Shown one piece after another: positions 39,183-47,501 of a stretch of DNA of 64,000 nucleotides. The stretch spans positions 2,790,001-2,854,000 of the forward strand of contig NZ_CP157000.1 of the NCBI RefSeq assembly GCF_039905635.1. The letters run 5' to 3'. How positions within the stretch are numbered: the stretch's first letter is position 1; the number at the start of each line of letters is the position of its first letter. The notes beneath the pieces were generated by a model, which did no database searches, was not told the DNA's origin, and was given only the letters and a program-made list of their open reading frames with translations. This DNA comes from Microbacterium sp. ProA8 (GTDB taxonomy: Bacteria > Actinomycetota > Actinomycetes > Actinomycetales > Microbacteriaceae). The translations under genes were made by a program, and so were the position numbers.

Positions 39183-40013
39183 CTACGGCGCGGCGCCGGT
39201 GGCGACGGGGCGGCCGGGCGTGTGGGTCCACTGACTCCATGAGCCCGGGTAGATGCCGAGCCGCAGTCCCGCCCGCTCGGCGGCGAACACCGCCTGCGCG
39301 GCGGTGACGCCCGACCCGCAGTAGGCGGCCGCGTCCACGCCCTCGGTGACGCCGACGTCGGCGAACAGCGCACGCAGGCTCGCGGCATCCCGGAACCGCT
39401 CGCCGTCCATGTACGCACCGGTCGGAAGGTTCACGGCGCCGGGGATGTGCCCGGCGATGGGATCGATCGGCTCGACCTCGCCGCGGTAGCGCTCGGCGGC
39501 GCGCACGTCGATGAGCACGCCGGAGGCGGCGAGTGCCGCAGCCTCGTCGATGGAGAGCACCGGCTCTTCCAACGCGGTGAGCGACACGTCGCCGGGCTCG
39601 GGCACCACGGGTCCGGTCTCGAGGGGCAGGCCGGCGGCGCGCCAGGCGCCGAGGCCCCCGTCGAGGATGCGCACGTCGCCGACGCCCGACCGCGTGAGCA
39701 GCCACCACGCGCGCGAGGCGCCGAGGGAGCGGTCGTCGTCGTAGATCACGACGGTGTCGCCGTCGCGGAGGCCCCAGCGGCGGGCGGCGGCCTGCAGGCT
39801 CTCGGTGGACGGGAGCGGATGCCGCCCGTCCTCGGGCCGGCCGTGCTGCGACAGCTCCGTCTCCATGTCGACGTAGACGGCGCCGGGCACGTGCCCCTCG
39901 AGGTGCTCGGCGCTGCCGTCCGGGCGGTCGAGGCGATAGCGGACGTCGAGCACGCGGGCGGTGCCGGAGCGGAGAAGGTCGTCGAGTTCTGCGGGGGTGA
40001 TCAGCTGCGCCAC
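39183..40013 (-). CDS. sseA: Sulfurtransferase with tandem rhodanese domains (SseA/thiosulfate sulfurtransferase)
   Basis: Protein of 276 aa with two rhodanese domains. The N-terminal one (about 3-120) lacks the active cysteine, and the C-terminal one (about 150-270) has Cys232 in the loop YCGSGVTA. The CGSGVTA loop is typical of 3-mercaptopyruvate sulfurtransferases, whereas thiosulfate-specific enzymes usually have CRKGVTA. The chosen start is GTG at 40013 (VAQLITPAELDDLL): a CAGAAT box lies 6 nt upstream, and longer starts would add an arginine-rich extension unlike the family. It is divergent from metY, another sulfur-metabolism gene, with 137 nt between starts. Confidence 0.9.
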   Translation of the reverse strand: MAQLITPAELDDLLRSGTARVLDVRYRLDRPDGSAEHLEGHVPGAVYVDMETELSQHGRPEDGRHPLPSTESLQAAARRWGLRDGDTVVIYDDDRSLGASRAWWLLTRSGVGDVRILDGGLGAWRAAGLPLETGPVVPEPGDVSLTALEEPVLSIDEAAALAASGVLIDVRAAERYRGEVEPIDPIAGHIPGAVNLPTGAYMDGERFRDAASLRALFADVGVTEGVDAAAYCGSGVTAAQAVFAAERAGLRLGIYPGSWSQWTHTPGRPVATGAAP

Positions 40014-40019
40014 CGGTCC

Positions 40020-40025
40020 ATTCTG
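40020..40025 (-). promoter_or_regulatory. Possible -10 box of sseA (leaderless)
   Basis: CAGAAT on the minus strand lies 6 nt before the GTG at 40013. It deviates from TANNNT only at the first base. It decides the start codon because no ribosome site precedes any candidate. Confidence 0.4.
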
Positions 40026-40137
40026 CGTCCATTCCGGCTCGCGTCCCACTCGCGCGCGCTTTACCGCCGGGCGGCGGCGCCGGAGCCGGTACCGCAACAG
40101 TTCGACACACGACGTACGGGCACGGCCCACCCGGCTC

Positions 40138-40143
40138 GACAAT
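40138..40143 (+). promoter_or_regulatory. Possible -10 box of metY (leaderless)
   Basis: GACAAT ends 7 nt before the ATG at 40151 and overlaps the earlier ATG at 40142. If it is the -10 box, the upstream ATG is not transcribed and metY starts at MPRATDND. It leaves no room for a SAM-responsive riboswitch. Confidence 0.45.
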
Positions 40144-40150
40144 GGTCAGC

Positions 40151-41548
40151 ATGCCTCGTGCCACCGACAACGACCTGCCGCCGCGTCCGGCCGCCCCTCG
40201 CTCGTTCGCGACGGCGCAGGTGCAGGCCGGGTTCGACTCCTCCGTCGCGGAGAACACCGCTGTTCCCGCCATCCACCAGTCCAACGGCTTCGAGTTCCGC
40301 TCGCTGTCCGAGGCGCGCGACCTCTTCGCACTCCGCAAGGACGGCAACATCTACAGCCGTGCCGCGAACCCGACCGTGCTCGTGTTCGAGCGCCGGGTGG
40401 CCGAGCTCGAGGGCGGCATCGGCGCCGCGGGCGTGGCGTCGGGCCAGGCGGCCGTCGCCGTGGCACTGCTCGCGCTCGCCAAGCAGGGCGAGCACATCGT
40501 CGCCGCGCGCCAGCTCTACGGCGGCACCGTCGACCTGCTGCAGGACACGTTCGCCGACTGGGGCATCGAGGTGACGTTCGTCGACCAGGACGACATCGAG
40601 GCGTGGCGCGCCGCCGTTCGTCCGACGACCCGCGCACTCTTCGCCGAGTCGATCTCGAACCCCATCGCCCAGGTGCTCGACCTCGGCGCGGTCGCGGCCG
40701 TCGCCCGCGACGCGCGGGTCCCCCTCGTGATCGACAACACCGTCGCGACGCCGTACCTGCAGCGGGCCAAGGACTTCGGGGCCGATATCGTGGTGCACTC
40801 CGCGACGAAGTTCCTGGGCGGCCACGGCACCTCGCTCGGCGGGGTCGTCGTCGACCTGGGCACGTTCGACTTCACCGCGCAGCCCGGGCGCTGGCCCCAG
40901 CTGACGCAGACCTACCCGCGCGTCCCCGACGGCAGCCTCGTCGAGCGCTTCGGCCAGACGGGGTCGCCGTACATCGCGCTCGTCAAGACGAAGTACGTCC
41001 ACGACCTGGGCCCGTCGCTGTCGGCGTTCAACGCCTTCCAGCTGCTGCAGGGCCTCGAGACGCTCGACCTCCGCATGCAGCGCCATACCGAGAGTGCGCT
41101 CGCCGTCGCGCGGTTCCTCGAGACGCATCCCGCGGTCGCGCGGGTGCACCACCCGGGGCTGGACTCCAGCCCCTGGCGCGCTCAGGCTCAGACGTACCTC
41201 CCGCGCGGGGTGAGCTCGGTGTTCGCGTTCGACCTGCCTGCCTCCGGCGACGCCGAGGCCGACTTCCGCCTCGTCGAGGAGTTCGTCTCGCGTCTGCAGG
41301 TGGTGAGGCTCGTCGCCAACATCGGCGACGCCCGCAGCCTCGTCGCCCACCCCGCCTCGATGACCCACAGCCACATGTCGCCGACGCAGCTGGCCGAGGC
41401 CCACATCGGCCCGACGACGGTGCGGCTGTCGATCGGCCTGGAGGACGCCCGCGACATCGTGGAAGACCTCGCCCGCGCGCTCGACCGGATCGCCGAGAGC
41501 GCCGAGAGCGCCGACGCGGTGCGGCAGCCGGAGGCCGTCGCACACTAG
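40151..41548 (+). CDS. metY: O-acetylhomoserine sulfhydrylase / PLP-dependent Cys-Met metabolism enzyme
   Basis: PLP-dependent transferase of 465 aa that makes homocysteine from O-acetylhomoserine and sulfide. The N-terminal [10 protein letters not shown] and [11 protein letters not shown] segments, the long insert around [20 protein letters not shown] and the overall length fit MetY rather than the shorter MetB/MetC. The PLP lysine is Lys220 in [11 protein letters not shown]. The C-terminal Ser/Ala-rich tail (about 440-465) is extra. Two ATGs occur, at 40142 and 40151; the second fits a GACAAT box 7 nt upstream. The divergent rhodanese gene suggests a small sulfur locus. Bifunctional acetylserine use is possible. 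Confidence 0.92.
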   Translation: MPRATDNDLPPRPAAPRSFATAQVQAGFDSSVAENTAVPAIHQSNGFEFRSLSEARDLFALRKDGNIYSRAANPTVLVFERRVAELEGGIGAAGVASGQAAVAVALLALAKQGEHIVAARQLYGGTVDLLQDTFADWGIEVTFVDQDDIEAWRAAVRPTTRALFAESISNPIAQVLDLGAVAAVARDARVPLVIDNTVATPYLQRAKDFGADIVVHSATKFLGGHGTSLGGVVVDLGTFDFTAQPGRWPQLTQTYPRVPDGSLVERFGQTGSPYIALVKTKYVHDLGPSLSAFNAFQLLQGLETLDLRMQRHTESALAVARFLETHPAVARVHHPGLDSSPWRAQAQTYLPRGVSSVFAFDLPASGDAEADFRLVEEFVSRLQVVRLVANIGDARSLVAHPASMTHSHMSPTQLAEAHIGPTTVRLSIGLEDARDIVEDLARALDRIAESAESADAVRQPEAVAH

Positions 41549-41577
41549 CGGGTCGGGCGCCGGTGCGCTCCCGCCGC

Positions 41578-41583
41578 TAGCCT
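41578..41583 (+). promoter_or_regulatory. -10 box of the leaderless Gfo/Idh/MocA-NYN promoter
   Basis: TAGCCT followed by CGTGTC (6 nt) and the ATG at 41590. No Shine-Dalgarno. It drives the oxidoreductase gene and the NYN gene, which starts 1 nt after the oxidoreductase stop codon. Confidence 0.55.
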
Positions 41584-41589
41584 CGTGTC

Positions 41590-42615
41590 ATGACCTCAGA
41601 GTCCTCACCATCGAGCCGGCAGACGCCCGGCTCGTCCTCCCCGCGCTGGGGCATCCTCGGTCCCGGGGGCATCGCACGGGCCTTCACCTCCGACCTCCGC
41701 ACCGCGGGGCTCGACGTCGCCGCGGTGGGATCGCGCCGCCGCGAGACCGCCGAGGCGTTCGCCGCCGACTTCGACATCCCCCACGCTCACGGCTCGTACG
41801 AGGACCTGGTCGCCGACCCCGACGTCGATATCGTCTACATCGCCACGCCCCATCCGATGCACGCCGCCAACGCCCTGCTGGCGCTCGAGGCCGGAAAGCA
41901 CGTGCTCGTCGAGAAGCCCTTCGCGCTGAACGCGACGGAGGCGGCGGCGGTCCGCGACGCGGCGGCCGAGCGGGGGCTGCTGGCGATGGAGGCCATGTGG
42001 ACGCGCTACCTGCCACACATGGTCCGCATCCGCGAGCTGGTGGCCTCCGGAGCGCTCGGCGAGATCCGTGCGGTCACCGCCGACCACACCCAGCGGATCT
42101 CGAGCGATCCCGCCCATAGGCTCAACGACCTCGCCCTCGGCGGCGGCGCCCTGCTCGACCTCGGGATCTACCCGGTGTCGTTCGCATGGGACATCCTCGG
42201 CGAGCCGCTGTCGATCGGAGCCACCGCGCGCCTCGGCGACACCGGAGCGGACACCGAGGTCGCCACGATCATGGCGCACGAGTCCGGGGCGCTCTCCACG
42301 ACGCTCTCCGCCTCCCGCGCAGCCGGCCCCAACACGGCCGCGATCATCGGAACCGACGCCCGCATCGAGATCGCCCGCGTCTGGTACACCCCGACGTCGT
42401 TCCGCGTCGTCTCGCACGACGGCACGGTGCTCGAGGACTTCGTCTCCGACGTCGCCGGCCGCGGGATGCAGTACCAGGCGCTGGCGGCCTCGCGCTATCT
42501 CGCCGAGGGTCGCACCGATTCGGACGTGCTGCCGATCGACGAGACCGTCGCGATCATGGCGACGCTCGATGAGATCCGCGCGCTCGTGGGCGTGCGCTAC
42601 CCCGGAGAGGCCTGA
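41590..42615 (+). CDS. Gfo/Idh/MocA family oxidoreductase
   Basis: NAD(P)-dependent dehydrogenase, 341 aa. The Rossmann motif WGILGPGGIARAF is at about residues 18-30, and the conserved EKPFALN, with the family Lys, at about 112-118. A C-terminal alpha/beta substrate domain follows, containing GGGALLDLGIYPVSFAWDIL. Sequence style resembles trans-1,2-dihydrobenzene-1,2-diol dehydrogenase and glucose-fructose oxidoreductase-like bacterial proteins acting on sugars or polyols. No signal peptide. Substrate is not deducible from the neighbours: the downstream NYN protein is unrelated in function although translationally adjacent. Confidence 0.9.
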   Translation: MTSESSPSSRQTPGSSSPRWGILGPGGIARAFTSDLRTAGLDVAAVGSRRRETAEAFAADFDIPHAHGSYEDLVADPDVDIVYIATPHPMHAANALLALEAGKHVLVEKPFALNATEAAAVRDAAAERGLLAMEAMWTRYLPHMVRIRELVASGALGEIRAVTADHTQRISSDPAHRLNDLALGGGALLDLGIYPVSFAWDILGEPLSIGATARLGDTGADTEVATIMAHESGALSTTLSASRAAGPNTAAIIGTDARIEIARVWYTPTSFRVVSHDGTVLEDFVSDVAGRGMQYQALAASRYLAEGRTDSDVLPIDETVAIMATLDEIRALVGVRYPGEA

Positions 42616-42616
42616 C

Positions 42617-43915
42617 ATGCCCGATCTGCAGAATCCCCGCGTCGCGGTGTATCTCGACTTCGACAACATCGTGATGTCCTGGTACGACCGCGTGCACGGC
42701 CGCAACTCGTACTCGCGCGACCGGCAGCGGATCGCCGAGAACCCGGCCGATCCCGAGATCGCCGAGCGGCTCTCGGCGGCGACGATCGACGTCGGCGCGA
42801 TCATCGACTTCGCGGCATCCTTCGGCACGCTGGTGCTCACCCGCGCGTACGCGGACTGGTCGGCTCCCGTCAACGCGATCTATCGCTCGCAGCTCGTCGC
42901 CCGTGCGGTGGACCTGGTGCAGCTCTTCCCCGCCGCGGCCTACGCCAAGAACGGGGCCGACATCCGCCTCGCGGTGGATGCCGTCGAAGACATGTTCCGT
43001 CTGCCCGACCTCACGCACGTCGTCATCGTCGCCGGCGACTCGGACTACGTCCCGCTCGCCCAGCGATGCAAGCGCCTCGGCCGCTACGTGGTCGGCGTCG
43101 GCGTGGCGGGGTCGACGGCGAAGTCCCTGGCTGCCGCCTGCGACGAGTTCGAGGCGTACGACTCGCTGCCCGGCGTCCCGCGCTTCGCACGCGAGCCTGC
43201 GAAGGCGGTCAAGGCGCCGGAGAAGGCGCCTGCGAAGGCCAAGGCCGCTTCTTCCACCCGGGCCGCGAAGGCGAAGGAGACGGGAGCCGCGGCAGCAGCC
43301 ACCGCCGCGCCGCGTTCGGGAGGCCGCCGAGGGACGGCGAAGACGGCGGTGACGGATGCCGCGGCTCAGGAGGCCGTCGCGCCCGAGGCCGTCGCGCCCG
43401 AGGCCGGCACGCCCGAGGCCGGCACGCCCGAGGCCGGCACGCCCGAGGCAGGCACGCCCGAGGCCGTGGCAGTCGAGGCCGCGCCGACGCGCTCGGCGCC
43501 CGAGATCGAGGCCGCGCTCAACGAGGCGCTGGAGACCGCGGCGCCGCCGAAGCGCACGAATCGTCGTGCCTCGTCCAAGACGGTCGCGGCCCGCGCCGAG
43601 ACCGCGGCTCCCGAGCCGCCCCAGCCCCTGGAGCCGCAGCCTGTGGAGGAGCAGCCCGTGGAGGAGCCGGCGGAGGATCCGCAGGAGACGGCGACGCGCC
43701 TCCTCGAGCGCGCGCTGCGGCTCGGCCACGACAAGAACGACGACTCCGAGTGGCTCCACAGCTCGGCGGTCAAGACGCACATGCGGCGCATGGACCCCTC
43801 GTTCAGCGAGAAGGCCCTGGGCTATCGCTCGTTCAACGACTTCGTGAAGGCGCGCGAGTCGATCGCCGAGCTGGAAGAGACCGGGCACGAGCGACTGGTG
43901 CGGCTCCGCGAGTAG
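42617..43915 (+). CDS. NYN (PIN-like) nuclease-type protein with C-terminal OST-HTH/LOTUS domain
   Basis: Protein of 432 aa in three parts. The N-terminal NYN domain (about 1-185) has the acidic residues of PIN-like RNases in VYLDFDNI (about 10-17), GADIRLAVDAVEDM and VAGDSDYVPL (about 139-148). The middle (about 190-360) is a low-complexity Ala/Pro/Glu/Lys linker with a 15-bp repeat array (P-E-A-G-T/V-A units). The C-terminal 70 residues (HSSAVKTHMRRMDPSFSEKA) match an OST-HTH/LOTUS-type RNA-binding domain. Such LabA-like proteins are thought to act on RNA; no target is known here. The ATG follows the preceding stop codon by 1 nt, implying coupled translation. Confidence 0.9.
   Translation: MPDLQNPRVAVYLDFDNIVMSWYDRVHGRNSYSRDRQRIAENPADPEIAERLSAATIDVGAIIDFAASFGTLVLTRAYADWSAPVNAIYRSQLVARAVDLVQLFPAAAYAKNGADIRLAVDAVEDMFRLPDLTHVVIVAGDSDYVPLAQRCKRLGRYVVGVGVAGSTAKSLAAACDEFEAYDSLPGVPRFAREPAKAVKAPEKAPAKAKAASSTRAAKAKETGAAAAATAAPRSGGRRGTAKTAVTDAAAQEAVAPEAVAPEAGTPEAGTPEAGTPEAGTPEAVAVEAAPTRSAPEIEAALNEALETAAPPKRTNRRASSKTVAARAETAAPEPPQPLEPQPVEEQPVEEPAEDPQETATRLLERALRLGHDKNDDSEWLHSSAVKTHMRRMDPSFSEKALGYRSFNDFVKARESIAELEETGHERLVRLRE
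43382..43471 (+). repeat. 15-bp repeat array in the NYN gene linker
   Basis: Six tandem 15-bp units starting CCCGAGGCC, encoding PEAVA once, PEAGT four times and PEAVA once. Four central units are identical except for one A. Copy-number change would alter linker length without a frameshift. A degenerate unit (QEAVA) precedes the array. Confidence 0.9.
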
Positions 43916-43924
43916 CGGCTCCAT

Positions 43925-43946
43925 CGCCCCCGCGGCACACGGGGCG
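43925..43946. terminator. Hairpin between convergent NYN and alpha/beta hydrolase genes
   Basis: CGCCCCCG (43925-43932) pairs with CGGGGCG (43940-43946) with one bulged C, around a 7-nt loop. It lies in the 38-nt gap between two convergent genes. No U-tract. Confidence 0.5.
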
Positions 43947-43953
43947 GGGCTCG

Positions 43954-44781
43954 TCAGGAGACGCGGGCGAGGAAGTCGAGCAGTCCGGCGTTGAATGCCG
44001 CCGGCTGCTCGATGTTCGCCGCGTGGCCGTCGTGGGCGATCACGGCCGACTCGCCCCGCGGGGCGAGCGCGGCGGCGGCCGCCGCATGCGAGCTCGGCCA
44101 GAACTCGCTCTCGGCGCCCGCGACGAAGAGCACCGGCAGCGGCGTCGCGGCGATCACCGGCCGCCAGTCGGCCTTGGCGTGATCGTTGAGGAGCGCGAGT
44201 TCGCCGGCGCTCAGCTCACGCTCGGCGCCCTTCATGGCCCGCAGCAGCCGCACCAGCCGCATGCCCCGCCGGAGCATCGGGGTGCCGTGGCCGGTCTCGG
44301 GGATGCCCTCGGCGAAGTACGTGTCCGCGTTCTCGGGGGTGTAGCCGTAGAACCCGTGCCGCCAGTCGGCGGTGTTGAGCATCTTCGGCGTCTGATCGAC
44401 CGACACCACCGCCGCAGCGCGCTCCGCGCCCTCCTGGCCGAGGTACGACCAGATGGTGTTCGCTCCCATCGAGCCGCCCACCAGCACCGCGCCCCGAAGG
44501 TCGAGCGCCGCGAGTACGTCGCGGACGTCGCTCCCCCTGCGAGCCATGTCGACGCCCGACGCCGGCCGCTCCGCGGCGCCGTGGCCGCGGACGTCGACGG
44601 ACAGCACCCGATAGCCCGCGCGCGCCAGCACCGGCACCTGATACCGCCACGTGGTGGCGGCGGCCTTGAACCCGGCGAGCAGCACGACCGGGCGGCCGGT
44701 GCGCTCGCCTGCCTCCTCGACGTGCAGCCGCACGCCGTCGTCAGAGTGGATCGCGGAGTCGTCCGCGGGGATCGAGGGCAT
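43954..44781 (-). CDS. Alpha/beta hydrolase
   Basis: Hydrolase of 275 aa with an intact alpha/beta-hydrolase core. The oxyanion loop is LLAGFKAAATTW (about 34-45), the nucleophile elbow is GGSMGAN (Ser at about 103), a conserved VSVDQTPKML strand follows, and the His lies in HDGHAANIEQP near the C-terminus. It resembles arylesterase/haloperoxidase-type esterases; the substrate is unknown. Its ATG is 1 nt from the stop codon of the FAD-linked oxidase gene, so the two form an operon. Confidence 0.87.
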   Translation of the reverse strand: MPSIPADDSAIHSDDGVRLHVEEAGERTGRPVVLLAGFKAAATTWRYQVPVLARAGYRVLSVDVRGHGAAERPASGVDMARRGSDVRDVLAALDLRGAVLVGGSMGANTIWSYLGQEGAERAAAVVSVDQTPKMLNTADWRHGFYGYTPENADTYFAEGIPETGHGTPMLRRGMRLVRLLRAMKGAERELSAGELALLNDHAKADWRPVIAATPLPVLFVAGAESEFWPSSHAAAAAALAPRGESAVIAHDGHAANIEQPAAFNAGLLDFLARVS

Positions 44782-44782
44782 C

Positions 44783-46168
44783 TCAGTCTCCGTTCGGGAA
44801 GGCCTTGCCGGGGTTGAGCAGCCCGGCCGGGTCGAGGGCGTGCTTGATCGAGCGGTGCAGCCCCCGCACCACCGGGCTGAGCTCGGCCGCCGCGCCGTCT
44901 AGCTTGAGGAGGCCCACGCCGTGCTCGCCGGTGACGGTTCCGCCGAGCGCGCGGCAGTCGTCGACGATGCGATCGAACGCCGCTTTCGCGCGCGACTTCG
45001 CGTCGCCGTCGCCCTCCGGCGCGATGATCAGCGGATGCAGGTTGCCGTCGCCCGCATGGGCGATGTTGGCGATCACGACCCCCGCGTCGGCCGCCGCCTC
45101 CTCGATCCGTGCGAGCATCTCGGGAACGGCGCCGCGCGGGACGCACACATCCTCGGTCAGCACCGGTCCCAGCCGCTCCAGTGCGGGGTACGCGAGGCGC
45201 CTTGCGCCGAAGAGCCGGTCGATGTCGGCGGGCTCCACCGCCCGTTCGACGCGGCTGCCGCCCGCGGTGCGGAAATGCGCCTCGATCGCGGCTGCGAGCT
45301 CTTCACCGCGCGCACCGGGCTCGTCCACCTTGGCCAGCAGCAGCGCGTTCGCATCCTCCGGCAGGTCCCAGCCCTGCCATTCGGCCACCGCGTGCAGGCA
45401 GGTGCGGTCGATCAGCTCCAGGGCCGACGGCACGATGCCCGCCTCGGACACGGCCGCGACCGCGCGTCCGGCATCCGTCAGCGTCCGGAAATAGCCGACG
45501 ACGGCACGCTCCTCGCGGCCGCCGAGGGGTCGCAGCTTCACCGTGACGTCGACGATGATGCCGAGCGTGCCCTCGGAGCCGACGAACAGACCGGTCAGGT
45601 CGTACCCGGTCACGCCCTTGGCGGTCGTGCGGCCGAGCTTGGCGACGCTGCCGTCGGCGAGCACCACCGTCATGCCGATGACGTAGTCGCGGGTCACCCC
45701 GTACTTCACGCAGCAGATGCCGCCGGCGTTGGTCGCGACGTTTCCGCCGATGGTCGAGATCGCCTGACTCGCCGGGTCGGGCGGATACCAGAGCCCGTGC
45801 GCGGCGACGTGGCGGCGCAGGTCGTCGTTCAGCACCCCTGCCTCGACGACGGCATAGCGTTCGGCGGCGTCGACCTCGACGATCCTCGTCATCCGCTCGA
45901 GCGAGAGGACGAGGCATCCGGGCGTCGCGTTCGCGCCCCCCGACAGGCCGGTGCCCGCCCCGCGCGGCACGACCGCGACCCCGTGCGCCGCCGCGATGCG
46001 GACGGTCGCCACGACATCGTCGATGCTCGACGCGAAGACGACGGCGGCGGGCAGCCCGAAGTCGGCCCACTCGGCGTCGTCGTGGCTCCGCCGCTCGAGC
46101 GTCTCGGCATCGGTGGCGACGGTGTGCGGCGGCAGTGCGGCGCGGAGCGCCTCGACGACGGAGTGCAT
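44783..46168 (-). CDS. FAD-linked oxidase, GlcD / D-lactate dehydrogenase-like
   Basis: Flavoprotein of 461 aa. The FAD_binding_4 (PCMH) domain spans about 38-215, with PRGAGTGLSGGANAT (about 68-82), the WYPPDPASQAISTIGGNVATNAGG core here seen as PPDPASQAISTIGGN (about 128-142), and FVGSEGTLGII. The FAD-oxidase_C domain follows, with the metal/substrate His in AHAGDGNLHPL and the EHGVGLLK signature (about 425-432). It oxidises 2-hydroxy acids such as glycolate or D-lactate; D-2-hydroxyglutarate is an alternative. A TAGCAT box (46178-46183) lies 9 nt before the ATG. Co-transcribed with the alpha/beta hydrolase. Confidence 0.9.
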   Translation of the reverse strand: MHSVVEALRAALPPHTVATDAETLERRSHDDAEWADFGLPAAVVFASSIDDVVATVRIAAAHGVAVVPRGAGTGLSGGANATPGCLVLSLERMTRIVEVDAAERYAVVEAGVLNDDLRRHVAAHGLWYPPDPASQAISTIGGNVATNAGGICCVKYGVTRDYVIGMTVVLADGSVAKLGRTTAKGVTGYDLTGLFVGSEGTLGIIVDVTVKLRPLGGREERAVVGYFRTLTDAGRAVAAVSEAGIVPSALELIDRTCLHAVAEWQGWDLPEDANALLLAKVDEPGARGEELAAAIEAHFRTAGGSRVERAVEPADIDRLFGARRLAYPALERLGPVLTEDVCVPRGAVPEMLARIEEAAADAGVVIANIAHAGDGNLHPLIIAPEGDGDAKSRAKAAFDRIVDDCRALGGTVTGEHGVGLLKLDGAAAELSPVVRGLHRSIKHALDPAGLLNPGKAFPNGD

Positions 46169-46276
46169 GGCGTACCGATGCTAGTCCGTGCGGCTCCGCG
46201 TGATCCGTCGCTGCACCGCGAACCCAGGGCCGATCTGGGAATTCGCCGCACCCGGTCCGCGATCGAGGGGGTGGGC

Positions 46277-46282
46277 TACAGT
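46277..46282 (+). promoter_or_regulatory. -10 box of the leaderless ROK regulator promoter
   Basis: TACAGT followed by 7 nt (GTGACCT) and the GTG at 46290. No ribosome site. The FAD-linked oxidase promoter is about 95 nt away on the opposite strand. Confidence 0.55.
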
Positions 46283-46289
46283 GTGACCT

Positions 46290-47492
46290 GTGGCACGCCG
46301 TAATGCCCCGCCGGGCTCGCAGACCTCGCTGCGCGAGGCCAATCGCGCGCGCGTCGTCGAGTCGCTCAAGCGCCACGGCCGTCTCACGCAGATCGAGCTC
46401 GCCGGCAGCACCGGCCTCTCTCCCGCCACGGTCTCGAACATCGTCAAGGAGCTGACGGCCTCGGGCCTTCTGCACACGTCGTTCACGACGAGCAGCGGCC
46501 GTCGCGCCACGCTCGTGTCGCTCGCCCGCCGGCTGGGCCTGGTCGCGGGCGTCCACTACAGCTCACGGCAGCTGCACATCGCGATCGCCGACACCGCGCG
46601 CACGATCGTCACGCAGTCCTCGCTCCCGCTCCCCTTGGATCACCGCCACGACTCCGAACTGGACCGTCTCGCACTGCTGCTGGGCGACATGATGGAGTCG
46701 CTCGGCGGGTCGCTGGCCGATCTCCTCTCCGTCGGGCTGGCGCTGCCCGCGCCCATCGACCCGCGCACCGGGATGGTGTCGACCCCCGGCCTGCTGCGCG
46801 GCTGGGAGGGCGTCGACGTCGCCGAGAGCCTCTCGGTGCGCATCGGCCGGCCGGTGCACGTCGACAGCGAGGCGAACCTCGGCGGACTCGCCGAAGCGCG
46901 CGAGGGCAACGGCCGCGCCGCCGCATCGTCCGTCTTCATCCGCGTCGGCCACACCATCAGCGCCGGACTCGTCGTCGGCGGCGACCTGTTCCGCGGCGTC
47001 AACGGCAAGGCGGGCCAGATCGGTCACGTCACGCTCGACGAGAACGGACCGATCTGCCGCTGCAGCAACCGCGGCTGCCTCGAGACCTACGCCGGCGGAC
47101 CGGCGCTGCTGTCGCTGTTCCCGCCGAGCGAGGGCATGCACCGCCTCGGCGACCTGCTCCACGCCGCCGAGGCCGGGGACGGCGCCGCGCGTCGCGTCAT
47201 CGCCGATGCGGGACGCCATATCGGCATCGCCGCGGCGAGCCTCTGCAACCTCTTCGACCCCGAGGTCATCGTCGTCGGCGGCGAGCTGGGGCTGGCGGGC
47301 GAGATCCTGATGGCGCCGATGCGGCACTCGCTCGAGCGCACCGCGCTGCCGTCGGCGGGCGGTCTGCCCGAGATCGTCGGCGCCTCGTTCGGCGAGTGGG
47401 CCGAGACGCGCGGGGCGATCGCCATCGCACTCGACCATGTGACGGTCAGCGCCCAGATCCCGACGGCATCCTCGCTTCCCATCACCGCATAG
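46290..47492 (+). CDS. ROK family transcriptional regulator
   Basis: Regulator of 400 aa in the NagC/XylR group. The N-terminal winged HTH is TQIELAGSTGLSPATVSNIV (about residues 31-50), followed by a wing SGRRATLVSL. The ROK sugar-kinase-like domain covers about 78-390, with the phosphate-binding-like GHTISAGLVVGG segment and the zinc site CRCSNRGCLETYAG (about 253-266). It sits upstream of, and is codirectional with, two CUT2 sugar importers and is probably their sugar-sensing repressor. The ligand could be xylose, glucose or another monosaccharide. GTG start with a leaderless -10 box. Confidence 0.92.
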   Translation: MARRNAPPGSQTSLREANRARVVESLKRHGRLTQIELAGSTGLSPATVSNIVKELTASGLLHTSFTTSSGRRATLVSLARRLGLVAGVHYSSRQLHIAIADTARTIVTQSSLPLPLDHRHDSELDRLALLLGDMMESLGGSLADLLSVGLALPAPIDPRTGMVSTPGLLRGWEGVDVAESLSVRIGRPVHVDSEANLGGLAEAREGNGRAAASSVFIRVGHTISAGLVVGGDLFRGVNGKAGQIGHVTLDENGPICRCSNRGCLETYAGGPALLSLFPPSEGMHRLGDLLHAAEAGDGAARRVIADAGRHIGIAAASLCNLFDPEVIVVGGELGLAGEILMAPMRHSLERTALPSAGGLPEIVGASFGEWAETRGAIAIALDHVTVSAQIPTASSLPITA

Positions 47493-47495
47493 GCT
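47490..47495 (+). promoter_or_regulatory. -10 box of the first CUT2 transporter operon, overlapping the ROK stop codon
   Basis: TAGGCT is followed by CGTCCG (6 nt) and the ATG at 47502. The first three bases are also the stop codon TAG of the ROK gene. The transporter can therefore be transcribed without the regulator. Confidence 0.5.
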
Positions 47496-47501
47496 CGTCC
47501 G

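Noticed and set aside
40014..40150. SAM or other riboswitch upstream of metY
   Set aside because: The likely -10 box lies 7 nt from the start codon, leaving no leader, and no riboswitch-like stem set was recognised.
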